In this document: positions 11,541 through 21,597 of the stretch, piece after piece
How the letters are laid out: the number at the start of each line of letters is the position of its first letter
How positions within the stretch are numbered: the first letter of the stretch is position 1
NCBI RefSeq assembly: GCF_023091745.1
Contig: NC_068920.1
Span: forward strand, 8,390,932-8,454,931
Direction of reading: 5' to 3'
Source: Budorcas taxicolor
Taxonomy: Eukaryota; Chordata; Mammalia; Artiodactyla; Bovidae
Length of the DNA stretch: 64,000 nucleotides
Program-made: the position numbers and the translations under genes
The notes under the pieces: generated by a model
What the model saw: only the letters and a program-made list of their open reading frames with translations
Told to the model about the DNA's origin: nothing
Database searches by the model: none

Positions 11541-13609
11541 ACTTGAGTACTCTCATTCTCCCTGGCCTGTCTAGCAAAGGCTTTGTTAAGCCAGGCCTGA
11601 GCCCTGTGGGCCCCTGTGTAGGCGCTCAGAGAGGGTCATGGGTCAGCATTTGTACCGTCAGCCAGCTGGTCAGCATACGAACATGCTGCGGTAGGAGAGC
11701 TGCGATACTGGGTGAACCCTTGTATTTACCTTTACAGACCGAGAGAGATGTGTATATAGATACGTGCTTACATAACGTATTTATATAGCTGTATATATTA
11801 AACATAGAGACGTAGATACATAAACATAGAGAGATACAGCTTGCGGCAGGGTATCCTTTCCCTAGAATGTATCTGTTTTGTACCTCATGGGGCCTTTTAG
11901 AAGGAAGGCATATTTGGCATTTTATTTTTAAAAATTTAAAGCTAATCACCTTAAACTAATAATTTCAAAGTTAACTTGGATCTAAAATTCATTGGGGAAG
12001 GAAGCTCATGAGAAATGTCTCTGCATGAGAATGCTCCCGTTTACAAAGTCGAAGACGTGTTTTCCTCCAGAATACTGAAAGTGTTCGCAAAACACACATG
12101 TCCTGGAGAAGCGGTTTCCTTTTAAAATTTTATTTTGCTCCGACTGACATCAGGGGCCTAATGTATGGGAAGCCTCCCCCTGGTGAGGTGACTCTGCCTC
12201 TGATGCCATCGCCACAGGGGAGAAACTCCTAATTTCTCTCCAGGAGGAAGGAGCAAGTGCCCAGGACAGAGAACCACTCCCCGGAAGGGACACCGTCTAG
12301 TGCTCAGTTGAATTTGTTGGCTTAAAACTCAATTTTTCAAAGCTTAAAAACTGAAACTACTGCTATAATTAGTGAAGTAGGTACAAAACAAAGACTATAT
12401 TTGTAAGGTAAGCGTGGAAAGCAAATTTTATGGAAATGGAAACAAAAGACGTGGGCCACATCTTTTGAAAGCAGCCCAGAAAATGTTCTATATCTTAAAC
12501 TGTTATAAGAGAGTCAACATGTAAAAGGCCAACAGTATTATGTACTTGACTATATGCACACGGTATGTAATTTATATCATTACTTAGTATGTAATTTGTA
12601 TCTCTTTAAAAAAGGCAGAACAAACTAGCAAGCCAGCTAGTGAGCTGTGTAGAGAGCACCTCTCCGCACTTAGGATCAGCTTTAACCAAGCCCATCTCTG
12701 CTCCCGGCTCCAAACCACCCAGGTACACAGCAACTCCACTTGGACACTTGTCTGAAGGCAACTAGTAGGGTCTGCCCGGCTCTTGTTCTACTTTTATTGT
12801 TGAGCAGAAATGATTCTTACCCACTCTTGAATCCTTGACTTCTCTTGGGTTGGTTCCACCCCTCAGGTGACAGAACTTGGAAGGGGACTCTGACCGTGTG
12901 CACTGTGCCCCTTCTGCCTCCTTCCTCAGCACGAGGGGCTCACTGGAGGCCCCTGCCCCCCCAAGCCCCGCCCCCGCCCCTGCCCCTCCTCCCTGACTGT
13001 CCTGCAGGGACATGCCTGCCACAAGAGGGGGACTCTGACATCGCCTGTGACTGAACTGGGGGCCCGTACTTGCCTGCAAATAAAAGCGGTTTCTTTATTA
13101 ATATATCAGCTCTTCTACCTGATTTCTTCATTGGCTCAAGCCTCAGGTGGGAACGAAATGTGCCAACTATCACATTCCTGCAGAGCCTGTGACACTTGTC
13201 TTCCAGGTGAGATGGATGAAAAGCTCCCCGCTTCTCTGAAACGAAAGCTGGCATGCTGGATTTGAGCCCTGCTAAAGCCTTGTAGAATTATTACTTAGAA
13301 GTACCAGCTTTTAAATATCTTTCATTTTTGAGGAAAATTGAATCCACTATTGTTTTTGATGTTTGAGAATGCTACTATATCACACTCAATTGACAAACAG
13401 ACACAGAAGCCAGATGTGGGTCAACGTGTTGGCTTTGCTACTCGTACGGTCAGATCAAAAAGATCGGCTTGCACCCAAAGCCCAAATGGCCTTCAAGCTA
13501 CCACACACCCACAGGCAGAACAGCTGTAGCCTCCCCCGCAGGGCAGCACCTGGCGCCTTGGGCCCCGGGAGGGGGGGGACAGGTGCATCCTGTGGCCAGG
13601 CTGTTTAAA
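11541..13609. other. Unassigned sequence
   Basis: No gene is recognised. The region is mixed, with an AT-rich stretch near 11,740-11,950 and a C-rich stretch near 12,950-13,000. Open frames on both strands over the C-rich stretch reflect composition. Confidence 0.35.
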
Positions 13610-13683
13610 AAATGAGAGAGAGAGAAAGAGGTGCAGGGAGGGAGAGAGCGAGAGCACCCCGAGGGGAGTGGGGGGGGGGGGGG
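13610..13683 (+). repeat. GA-rich tract ending in G14
   Basis: A purine-rich low-complexity run (gagagagagaaagagg, then gggagggagagagcgagagc) ends in 14 consecutive G at 13,670-13,683. Such tracts can form non-B DNA and are prone to length error in assemblies. Confidence 0.85.
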
Positions 13684-15369
13684 TGAAGAGAGCTGTATAT
13701 GTTGGACCTGACCTGTAATGGCAGCACCAGTAGCCATCATCGTTCAAGAGCCGGGAAAGGAGAGAGGAGAGGGGGAGGGTTCTCTCCAGCACTTGCGAAA
13801 AGCTGGGTTGAGGCAGGGATAGGTGGGGACAGGGGCATGTCTCTCTTGATCGACGGTTTCAGTAGGTCACTGAGAATGTTCTCGGGGGCCAAAACTGAAA
13901 CTAGGCTTTGCCTAGCACTCCTTTGCTCATGTTGCCTCCAACACTGAGAGTCCAGCAGAAGGTTTAAATAACGATTGGGGAAGACTGTGCGTGCGTGTGA
14001 ATCTGCCTCCCTGTAAACCTTCTGCCACCCACACCGTGGCCTCGGCAAAGCGGCCATGAGTCCAGACCCCGCCTGGGGCCAGCCTGGGGGCCAGCCAAGC
14101 CCACAGGGCCGGTGTCCTTCTGTGGGCGTGGAGAGTGTCCCTCTTCTCCTCTCCGTTGCCCTGCGGCACACCCTGCCGACTCTCCTGACTCTCCTTGTTG
14201 CTTGTCTCTAGCGTCCACGCTGGTAGTTCAGAAGCTGAAAGTAGAAGAATTCCATTCAAATGCTAGAATTCTCTCCGCACTTACCATGTGCTATTCTAGG
14301 CGCTAGAAGTGCTGCCCTAAATAGAGCGGTCCACATTCCAGCTCAAGGAAGCGCCGCGAGCGAGAGGGTGCTCCCCGGAGACGACTGCGCGTGTGCGCTT
14401 GCCCTCTACATGCTCTCACACGGACCGTGCCACAGTAAGACAGGGTCGTTTCCTTCGAAGATACTCATTGAGACAGTTCTTCGAGGAGAGACTGTCGTAA
14501 AGAGGCATGAGTGGCAAGTCACAGGCAGCAGCACGGACGCACGCAGCTGAGCTACTGGCCACTCAGGCTGTGCGGCAGGCACTTTCATTTTGAAGTTCCG
14601 TATGTTTCGGGAAGTGTATTAAAGCCACAAACTGGCTCCTTTTTAATGGTGGACAAGAAAGCTTGAGCTCACAGCTCTGCTTAGTTTTAATCAGATAACC
14701 AAAAGGGAACAGTAACAGATTTTGGCTTTTTTTTTTTTTTCGGATAAAGACAAGTTTGAGAGGAAGACGTTTCAAACTTCTTTTATAACCAAGTCACTGT
14801 GTTGGTCTCTGTCCAGTGACAGTTGCTTCCTGGAGCCCACTTCCTCCTGCTGCCTATGCCTTTTGCCCTTACCAGCTCTTTATAAACACCAATTTATTTT
14901 GTAATCCAAAGAAAAGACACTCACCGTACAGCAGCCTGCTGTGAGTGTGTGGATTTATAGGCTCAACATGGGAGGAGCCTGAGACTCATGCAGTCCAGTC
15001 GCACCTGCAGCACCGCGGAGAGATGGCCCCTATCACACGTGCTGGCTGCAGGTCCCCCGGGAGCAGCTGCACTTCTGAGGGGGAACGACTACTCCCCACT
15101 GCTGTCTAGATGGGCTTGTTAGGAAGTTCCTCCATATGCTGTGATTAGAATCCACGTCCTCGCAGCTTCAACATGTGAACCGACTCAGACCTACGTTCTC
15201 CTGGCGTGTGGACCCTTCAGAACGCAGCAGAGGCTGCAGATAGGCACTGGTGGTGTGTTATTCTTTCTGCATAAGGTTTAATTTTTAGAATAGTTGCCAA
15301 CACGTAAACGTTGAAAGATTTCATGTAATCCAGCTGCTCTTTATAAACTGGAGAATCAGGTAACCCCAG
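13684..15369. other. Unassigned sequence
   Basis: Contains overlapping open frames on both strands at 13,737-14,550, without any domain that I recognise. The GC-rich composition explains their length. No repeat family is named with confidence. Confidence 0.35.
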
Positions 15370-16015
15370 GTCTTCAGCAAGCTAGAAGAAATGGATAAAT
15401 TCCGAGATAAATTCCTAGAAACATACAATCTTCCAAGACTAAATCATGAAGAATTAGAAAATCTGAATAAACCTATTATTAGTAACAGAATTGAATGGGT
15501 AATTAAAAAACAACTCCCAACACATGAAAGCCCAGGTTCAGATGGCTTCACAGGTAAATTCTACCAAACACTTAAAGGAGAACTAATACCTATTATTCCC
15601 AAATTATTTAAAAGTGGAAGAAACACTTCCAAGCTCATTTTATGAGGCCAACATTACCTGGTACTAAAACCAAAGAAACCACACACAAAGAAAATTACAA
15701 GCCTATATCCCTGATGAACACAGACACAAACATTCTCCACAAAATATCAGCAAACTAAACTTCAACAGTACGTTAAAAATCATATATGATCATTAAGTTG
15801 GATTCATTTCAGGGATGTAAAGTGGTTCAACATTGGCAAATCAATCAATGTGATATACCACATCAAGAAGTTGAAGAATAAAAACCATTTGATCATCTCA
15901 GTAAAGGCAGAAACAAAGCATTTGACAACATTCAACATCAATTTACAATAAAAACTCTCCAGAAAATGAGTTTAAAGGGAACATACTTCAACATAATAAA
16001 AACCGTGCATTATAG
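15370..16015 (+). mobile_element. L1 ORF2 fragment
   Basis: The reading frame at 15,391-15,645 gives L1 ORF2 reverse-transcriptase sequence (LETYNLPRLNHEELENLNKP, then SPGSDGFTGKFYQTLK). Beyond it the frame breaks, but homology continues (cattggcaaatcaatcaatg) to the BovB insertion at 16,016. Confidence 0.85.
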
Positions 16016-17400
16016 TTGAGTTCAGTTCAGTTGCTCAGTCGTGTCCGACTCTTTGTGACCCCATGAATTGCAGCCCGCCAGGCCTCCCTGTCCATCACCA
16101 ACTTCCGGAGTTCACTCAAACTCATGTCCATCGAGTCAGTGATACCATCCAGCCATCTCATCCTCTGTCGTCCCCTGCTCCTCCTGCCCCCAATCCCTCC
16201 CAGCATCAGAGTCTTTTCCAATGAGTCAGCTCTTCACATGAGGTGGCCAAAGTACTGGAGTTTCAGCTTCAGCATCATTCCTTCCAAAGAACACCCAGGA
16301 CTGATCTCCTTTAGGATGGACTGGTTGGGTCTCCATAGTCCAAGGGACTCTCAAGAGTCTTCTCCAACACCACAGTTCAAAAGCATCAAGTCTTCGGCCC
16401 TCAGCCTTCTTCACAGTCCAACTCTCACATCCATACATGACCACTGGAGAAACCATAGCCTTGACGAGATGGACCTTTGTTCGCAAAGCAATATCTCTGC
16501 TTTTCAATATGCTATCTAGGTTGGTCATAACTTTCCTTCCAAGGAGTAAGCGTCTTTTAATTTCATGGCTGCAGTCACCATCTGCAGTGATTTTGGAGCC
16601 CCCAAAAATAAAGTCTGCCACTGTTTCCACTGTTTCCCCATCTATTTCCCATGAAGTGATGGGACCAGATGCCATTTTTCTGAATGTTGAGCTTTAAGCC
16701 AACGTTTTCACTCTCCTCTTTCACTTTCATTAAGAGGCTTTTGAGCTCCTCTTCACTTTCTGCCATAAGGGTGATGTCATCTGCATATCTGAGGTTATTG
16801 ATATTTCTCCCAGCAATCTTGATTGGTCATCTGAGTTAAATTCACCCATTCCAGTCCATTTTAGTTCGCTGATTCCTAAAGTGTCGATGTTCTCTCTTGC
16901 CACCTCCTGTTGGACCGCTTCCAATTTACCTTGATTCATCGACCTAACATTCCAGGTTCCTATGCAATACTGTTCTTCACAGCATTCAACTTTACTCCCA
17001 TCACCGGTCGCATCCACAGCAGGGCATTGCTCTTGCTTTGGCTCCGTCTCTTCATCCTTCTGGAGTTACTTCTCCACTCTTCTCCAGTAGTATACTGGGC
17101 ACCTACTGACCTGGGGAGTTCATCTCTCAGTGTCCTATCTTTTCCCTTTTTCACACTGTTCATGAGGTTCTCCAGGCAAGAATACTGCAGCAGTTTGCCA
17201 TTCCTCGCTCTAGGGGACCAAGGTTTGTCAGAACTCTCCACCATGACCCGTCCATCTTGGGTGGCCCTGCCTGGCAAGACTCACAGTTTCATTCAGTTTT
17301 AGAAGGCTGTGATTCATGTGATGAGTTTGGCTCATTTTCTGTGACTGTGGTTTTCATTCTGTCTGCCCTGGGAGGGATAAGGATAAGAGGCTTGCGGGAG
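16016..17400 (-). mobile_element. BovB LINE with internal deletion
   Basis: Reverse-strand BovB. The 3' end is at the left (gagttcagttcagttgctca). The minus-strand frames give RT C-terminal sequence (16,226-16,675: VVMYGCESWTVKK, LLRVPW) and an intact YADD motif at 16,776-16,787. The endonuclease start follows (16,730-17,017: GTWNVRSM, LKWTGMGEFNSDD), with 5' UTR up to about 17,400. The endonuclease sequence stops at NSDD and joins directly to the RT sequence upstream of YADD, so most of the endonuclease and the first half of the RT are deleted. Frameshifts separate the remaining pieces, so this copy cannot encode an active protein. It sits within L1-derived sequence. Confidence 0.9.
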
Positions 17401-17721
17401 CTCCCAAGCATCCTTACCACAAAGTTACCCCTCCCTTGTCTTTCTTCTCTTTGGAAGCGAGCAATCAAGCAGAGCCCATGCTAAAGAGGGGTACGGGGCA
17501 GAGAGGAAGAATTACCCTAACCTCCTGGAAGGCCAAGTGTCTACATAGATTTTTTTTCATTCTTCTGTGTATATGTAAGATTCTTTTCCTTCTTTCCTTC
17601 CTTTATTTCTTCAGTTATTCATTCATTCAACCACTTATTTATCTTAGTATGGAATCACAGATATTTACTTCACACCTTGGGTTACAGTCCAATTCTATGT
17701 TATTTATTCTGTTGCTCAACA
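17401..17721 (-). mobile_element. Probable L1 3' UTR fragment and flank
   Basis: The stretch ttgggttacagtccaattct followed by atgttatttattctgttgct resembles the reverse of an L1 3' UTR. The left part is T-rich (cattcattcaaccacttatt) and unassigned. Family assignment is tentative. Confidence 0.45.
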
Positions 17722-17975
17722 TACTCCTTTCCTAATTTTGAACCAGTCAGTTGTTCCATGATTGGTTTTAGCTGTTGCTTCTTGACCTGCATACAGGTTT
17801 CTCAGGAGGCAGGTAAGGTCTTCTGGTATTTCCATCTCTCGAAGCACTTCCCACAGTTTGTTGTGATCTACACAGTCAAAGGCTTTAGTGTGGTCAATGA
17901 AGCAGAAGTAGATGTTTTTCAGGAATTCCTTTGCTTTTTCTATGACCCAGCAGATGTTGGCAATTAGAATGGAGA
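17722..17975 (-). mobile_element. BovB LINE, central RT fragment
   Basis: The minus-strand frame at 17,716-17,988 matches the central BovB reverse transcriptase, including FCFIDHTKAFDCVDHNKLWE and LTCLLRNLYAGQEAT. It is the part missing from the neighbouring BovB at 16,016-17,400. It may be a rearranged piece of the same insertion or a separate truncated copy. Confidence 0.85.
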
Positions 17976-18598
17976 TAAATAAAATCAAGAACAGAAAAAT
18001 AGAAAGTCAACAAGATCAAAAATAGTTTTTCCAAAAAAATGACAAAATTGGCACACATTTAGCTATACTGACAAAAAAAAAGGGAGAAGACACATATAAC
18101 TAAAACCAAAAGAAAAAGTGGGGACATATATTTTACAGAAATAACAAAATTATAAGTGAATACTCTGAACAGTGGTAACCAACAAATTAGATAACCCATA
18201 CACAAAAATTAATTCAAAATAGGTCATGATCTAAATATAAGGGTGAAAAGAATACAACTTCTAGAAAGAAAACATAGGAATAAATCTTTGTAACCTTGAA
18301 TTTGGTAATGAATCCTCAGATAAGACACCAAAAATGCAAGCAACAAGAGAAAAATAGATAAATTGAATATCAAACATTTTAAATTTGTTCATCAAAAGGA
18401 CATTATCAAGAAAGTAGAAGACATGCTACAGTAAATGGGAAAATATTTTCAAATCAGTGTCTGATAAGGGATAGATATACAGAATATATTAGCAACTCCT
18501 ACAACTCAACAGCACAAAAACGGAAGAATAGATAAAATGAGTAAAAGGCTTGAACAGACATTTCTCCAAAGAAATACAATATAGAGAAATACAACTGG
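17976..18598 (+). mobile_element. L1 ORF2 and 3' fragment
   Basis: Degenerate plus-strand L1. The first about 220 bp match ORF2 sequence that normally lies upstream of the segment at 15,390. After about 18,210 the sequence jumps to the ORF2 C-terminal end (tagaaagaaaacataggaat and gaacagacatttctccaaag). The order shows an internal deletion or a separate L1 copy. Confidence 0.75.
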
Positions 18599-18844
18599 TC
18601 ACCCAGTTCAATTACTTCGGTCACTCAGTCGTGTTCAACTCCTTGCAACCCCACGAACTGCAGCACGCCAGGCTTCCCTGTCCATCACCAATTCCTGGAG
18701 CTTGTTCAAACTCACGTCCATCTAGTTGGTGATGCCATCCAACCATCTTATCCTCTGTCTTCCCCTTTTCCTCCTGCCTTCAATCTTTTCCAGCAACAGA
18801 GTCTTTTCCGATGAGTCAGTTCTTCACATCAGGCGGCCAAAGTA
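18599..18844 (-). mobile_element. BovB 3'-end/ART2A fragment nested in L1
   Basis: Reverse orientation with the ruminant LINE/SINE 3' block: cactcagtcgtgttcaactc, then cacgccaggcttccctgtcc, ending cacatcaggcggccaaagta. It splits the L1, which resumes with gcaaatcaaaatgggctacc. Confidence 0.85.
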
Positions 18845-19610
18845 TAAAAGCAAATCAAAATGGGCTACCACTTTACACCTACCAGGATGACTATAATTTC
18901 TAAAATAGAAAATTACAAATTTCAGCAAAAACGTGGAGAAACTAGAACACTTTTACATTGCTGATGGTAATTTTAAATGGTTCAGTCATTGTTGAAAACA
19001 GTTTGGTTGCTCTGCAAAAGGTTAAATGTAAAATAGAATTACCACATTATCCAGGAATTCCAGCCCTTAGGTATATACTCCAAAGAATTGAAAACAGGAA
19101 CACAGATAATTTATGTCAATGTTTATTGTAGCATTATTTACAATAGTAGAAAGGTAGAAAGCATTCAAGTACCCACCAATACATGAATGGATACATAAAA
19201 TGTGGTATATACATTCAGTAGAATATTATTTGGGCTTAAAAAGACATAAAGCTCAGATTCATGTCACAACACAGAAGAACTTTGAAAACAATATGCTAAA
19301 TGCAATGTCACAAAAGGACCAAAAAAATCACATGGTTACTCTTATTTGCAGTGTCTAGAGTAGGCAAATTCACAGAGATAGAAGTAAATTAGAAGTCATC
19401 AAGGGCTGAATCAGGGTGGAGAGCCAAAAAGGGGTTATAGCTTACTGGGTTCTGTTTGGAGCAATTGAGAAAGCTTGGGAAATAGTGATAATGGTGGAAG
19501 AAAATTGTGAATGTAATCGATACCACCGAACTGTACACCTAAAAATGTTTTAAATGACAAACTTTATGTGTATACTTTCCACAATAAAAAAAAAAAAAAG
19601 AATAAAAAGT
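18845..19610 (+). mobile_element. L1 3' end with poly(A)
   Basis: L1 ORF2 C-terminal and 3' UTR sequence (caatgtttattgtagcatta, then tggatacataaaatgtggta, then ccaccgaactgtacacctaa). It ends in cacaataaa and an A14 run near 19,587-19,600. Confidence 0.8.
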
Positions 19611-20121
19611 GGCCTCAAAAAAACAAAAACACCAGTGGTTAATGTGTCATTTTTCCACTTGTAATTCTCAGCTGCTATTTGTAGTAAAGGTTTTAAACAA
19701 GCAACACATATTTGCTTATATACACATATGCAACTGAAGTGTATCTGGGACTCCATACAAAATTTGAGGACATGGGCTGTGTTTTGAAGGGAAGCAGAGA
19801 AGAGATGACAGGAATGCTTTTCATTATATACTATTTTGTTTCTTTGAATTTACTATTTGTTTCCTTTAAATACAAGTGGATCACAGTGAAGCTTCTGAAA
19901 GAGAAGCCTGCCTTGTGAGCAGTGAGGCATTAACTCAGCGGGTCCGGGTTATCCAGGCTTGTGCTTCTCAAAGGAAGGTCCAGCTACTGCTGGCCTCCTG
20001 GGAGTTAACTTCTAAGTTCTGTCAGTCCAGACTGCCTGAGGCCTCACTAAAGGGCTTATGTTGATATTCAGATTTATAGTTGGGGCCTTGAAACATGCGG
20101 TAATAGCTTGACCTCTGGAAG
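19611..20121. other. Unassigned sequence
   Basis: No recognisable gene or repeat lies between the L1 poly(A) and the inverted 5' part of the BovB element. Confidence 0.4.
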
Positions 20122-20620
20122 GAATGGTCATCTGAATTAAACGCACCCATTCCGGTCCATTTTAGTTCACTGACTCCTAAAGTGTCGATGTCCACTCTTT
20201 CCATCTCCTGCTTGACCACTTCCAATTTGTCTTGACTCATGGACCTGACATTCCAGGTTCCTGGGCAATATTGCTCTTCACAGCACTGGACGTCACTACC
20301 ATCACCAGCCACACCCACAGCTGGGCACTGTCTTCACTTTGCTTCATCCATTCACTGTTTCTGGAGTTACTTCTCCACGTGCCCAATACGCTCTTCTCCA
20401 GTAGCATATTGGGCACCTACTGACCTGGGGAGTTCATCTTTCAGTGTCCTATTTGCCTTTTCATGCTGTTCACGGGGATCTCAAGGCAAGAATACTGAAG
20501 GGGTTTGCCATTCCCTTCTCCAGTGGACCACATTTTGTCAGAACTCTCCACCATGACCCATCTGTCTTGGTGGCCCTACACGGCATGGCTCATAGTTTCA
20601 TTGAGTTAGACGAGTTGGGC
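20122..20620 (-). mobile_element. BovB LINE, inverted 5' segment
   Basis: The BovB 5' UTR and endonuclease start lie in reverse orientation. The minus-strand frame at 20,022-20,318 carries EEQYCPGTWNVRSMSQ and ELKWTGMGAFNSDDH, and the 5' UTR end lies near 20,620. The same element continues in forward orientation from 20,621, overlapping by about 18 bp (ttaattcagatgaccatt, inverted at 20,123-20,140 and forward at 20,625-20,642). This is the structure expected of twin priming during target-primed reverse transcription. Confidence 0.9.
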
Positions 20621-21080
20621 AAATTTAATTCAGATGACCATTATATCAACTATTGTGGGCAAGAACCCCTTGGAAGAAACGGAGTAGCCCTCATAGTCAA
20701 CAAGAGTCCGAAATGCAGTACTTGGGTGCAATCTCAAAAATGACAGAATGATCTCTGTTCGTTTCTAAGGAAAACCATTCAATATCACAGTAATCCAAGT
20801 TTATGCCCCAAGCACCAATGCCAAAGAAGCTGAAGTTGAACAGTTCTATGATGACCTACAAGACCTTCTAGAACTAACACCAAAAAAAGATGTCCTTTTC
20901 ATCATAGGGGACTGGAACGCAAAAGCAGGAAATCAAGAGACACCTGGGGTAACAGGCAAGTTTGGCCTTGGAGTACAAACTGAAGCAGGCAAAGGCTAAC
21001 AGTTTTGCCAAGAGAACACACTGGTCACAGCAAACACTCTCATCCAACAACACAAGCGATGACTCCTCACATAGACATCA
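20621..21080 (+). mobile_element. BovB LINE, forward part (endonuclease)
   Basis: Forward BovB endonuclease sequence starting at FNSDDHYINYCGQEPLGRNG, continuing through QVYAPSTNAKEAEVEQFY-like and GDWNAKAGNQET-like segments in shifting frames. It is interrupted at 21,080/21,081 by an ART2A-type insertion with a target duplication. Confidence 0.9.
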
Positions 21081-21584
21081 GTTCAGTTCACTTCAGCTGC
21101 TCAGTCGTGTCGGAATCTTTGTGACCCCCATGGACTGCAGCTCACCAGGCTTCCCTGTCCATCACCAACTCCTGGAGGTTGCTCAAACTGATGTCAATCA
21201 AGTCAGTGATGCCACCCAATCATCTCATCCTCTGTCATCCCCTTCTCCTCTAGCCTTCAATCTTTCCCAGCATCAGGGTCTTTTTCAATGAGTCAGTTTT
21301 TCATATCAGGTGGCCGAAGTATTGGAGTTTCAGCTTCAGCCATCAGTCCTTCCAAGAAATATTCAGGGTTGGTTTCCTTTAGGATTGACTGGTTTAATAT
21401 CCTTGAAGTCCAAGTGACTCTTTTTGTGACCCCATGGACTATATAGTCCAAGGAATTCTCCAGGCCAGAATACTGGGACAGGTAGCCTTTCCTTTCTCCA
21501 AGGGATATTCCCAACCCAGGTATCAAACCCACGTCTCCCGCATTGCAGGTGGATTCTTTACCAGCTGAGTCACAAGGGAAGCCC
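21081..21584 (-). mobile_element. ART2A-type composite retroposon with 13-bp TSD
   Basis: The left portion is BovB 3'-end sequence (gttcagttcacttcagctgc onward). The right portion is Bov-tA head sequence (ttaccagctgagtcacaagg), together giving the composite ART2A layout in reverse. It is flanked by cacatagacatca (21,068-21,080) and cacatagaaatca (21,585-21,597), a 13-bp target duplication with one mismatch. It therefore inserted after the BovB that it splits. Confidence 0.9.
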
Positions 21585-21597
21585 CACATAGAAATCA

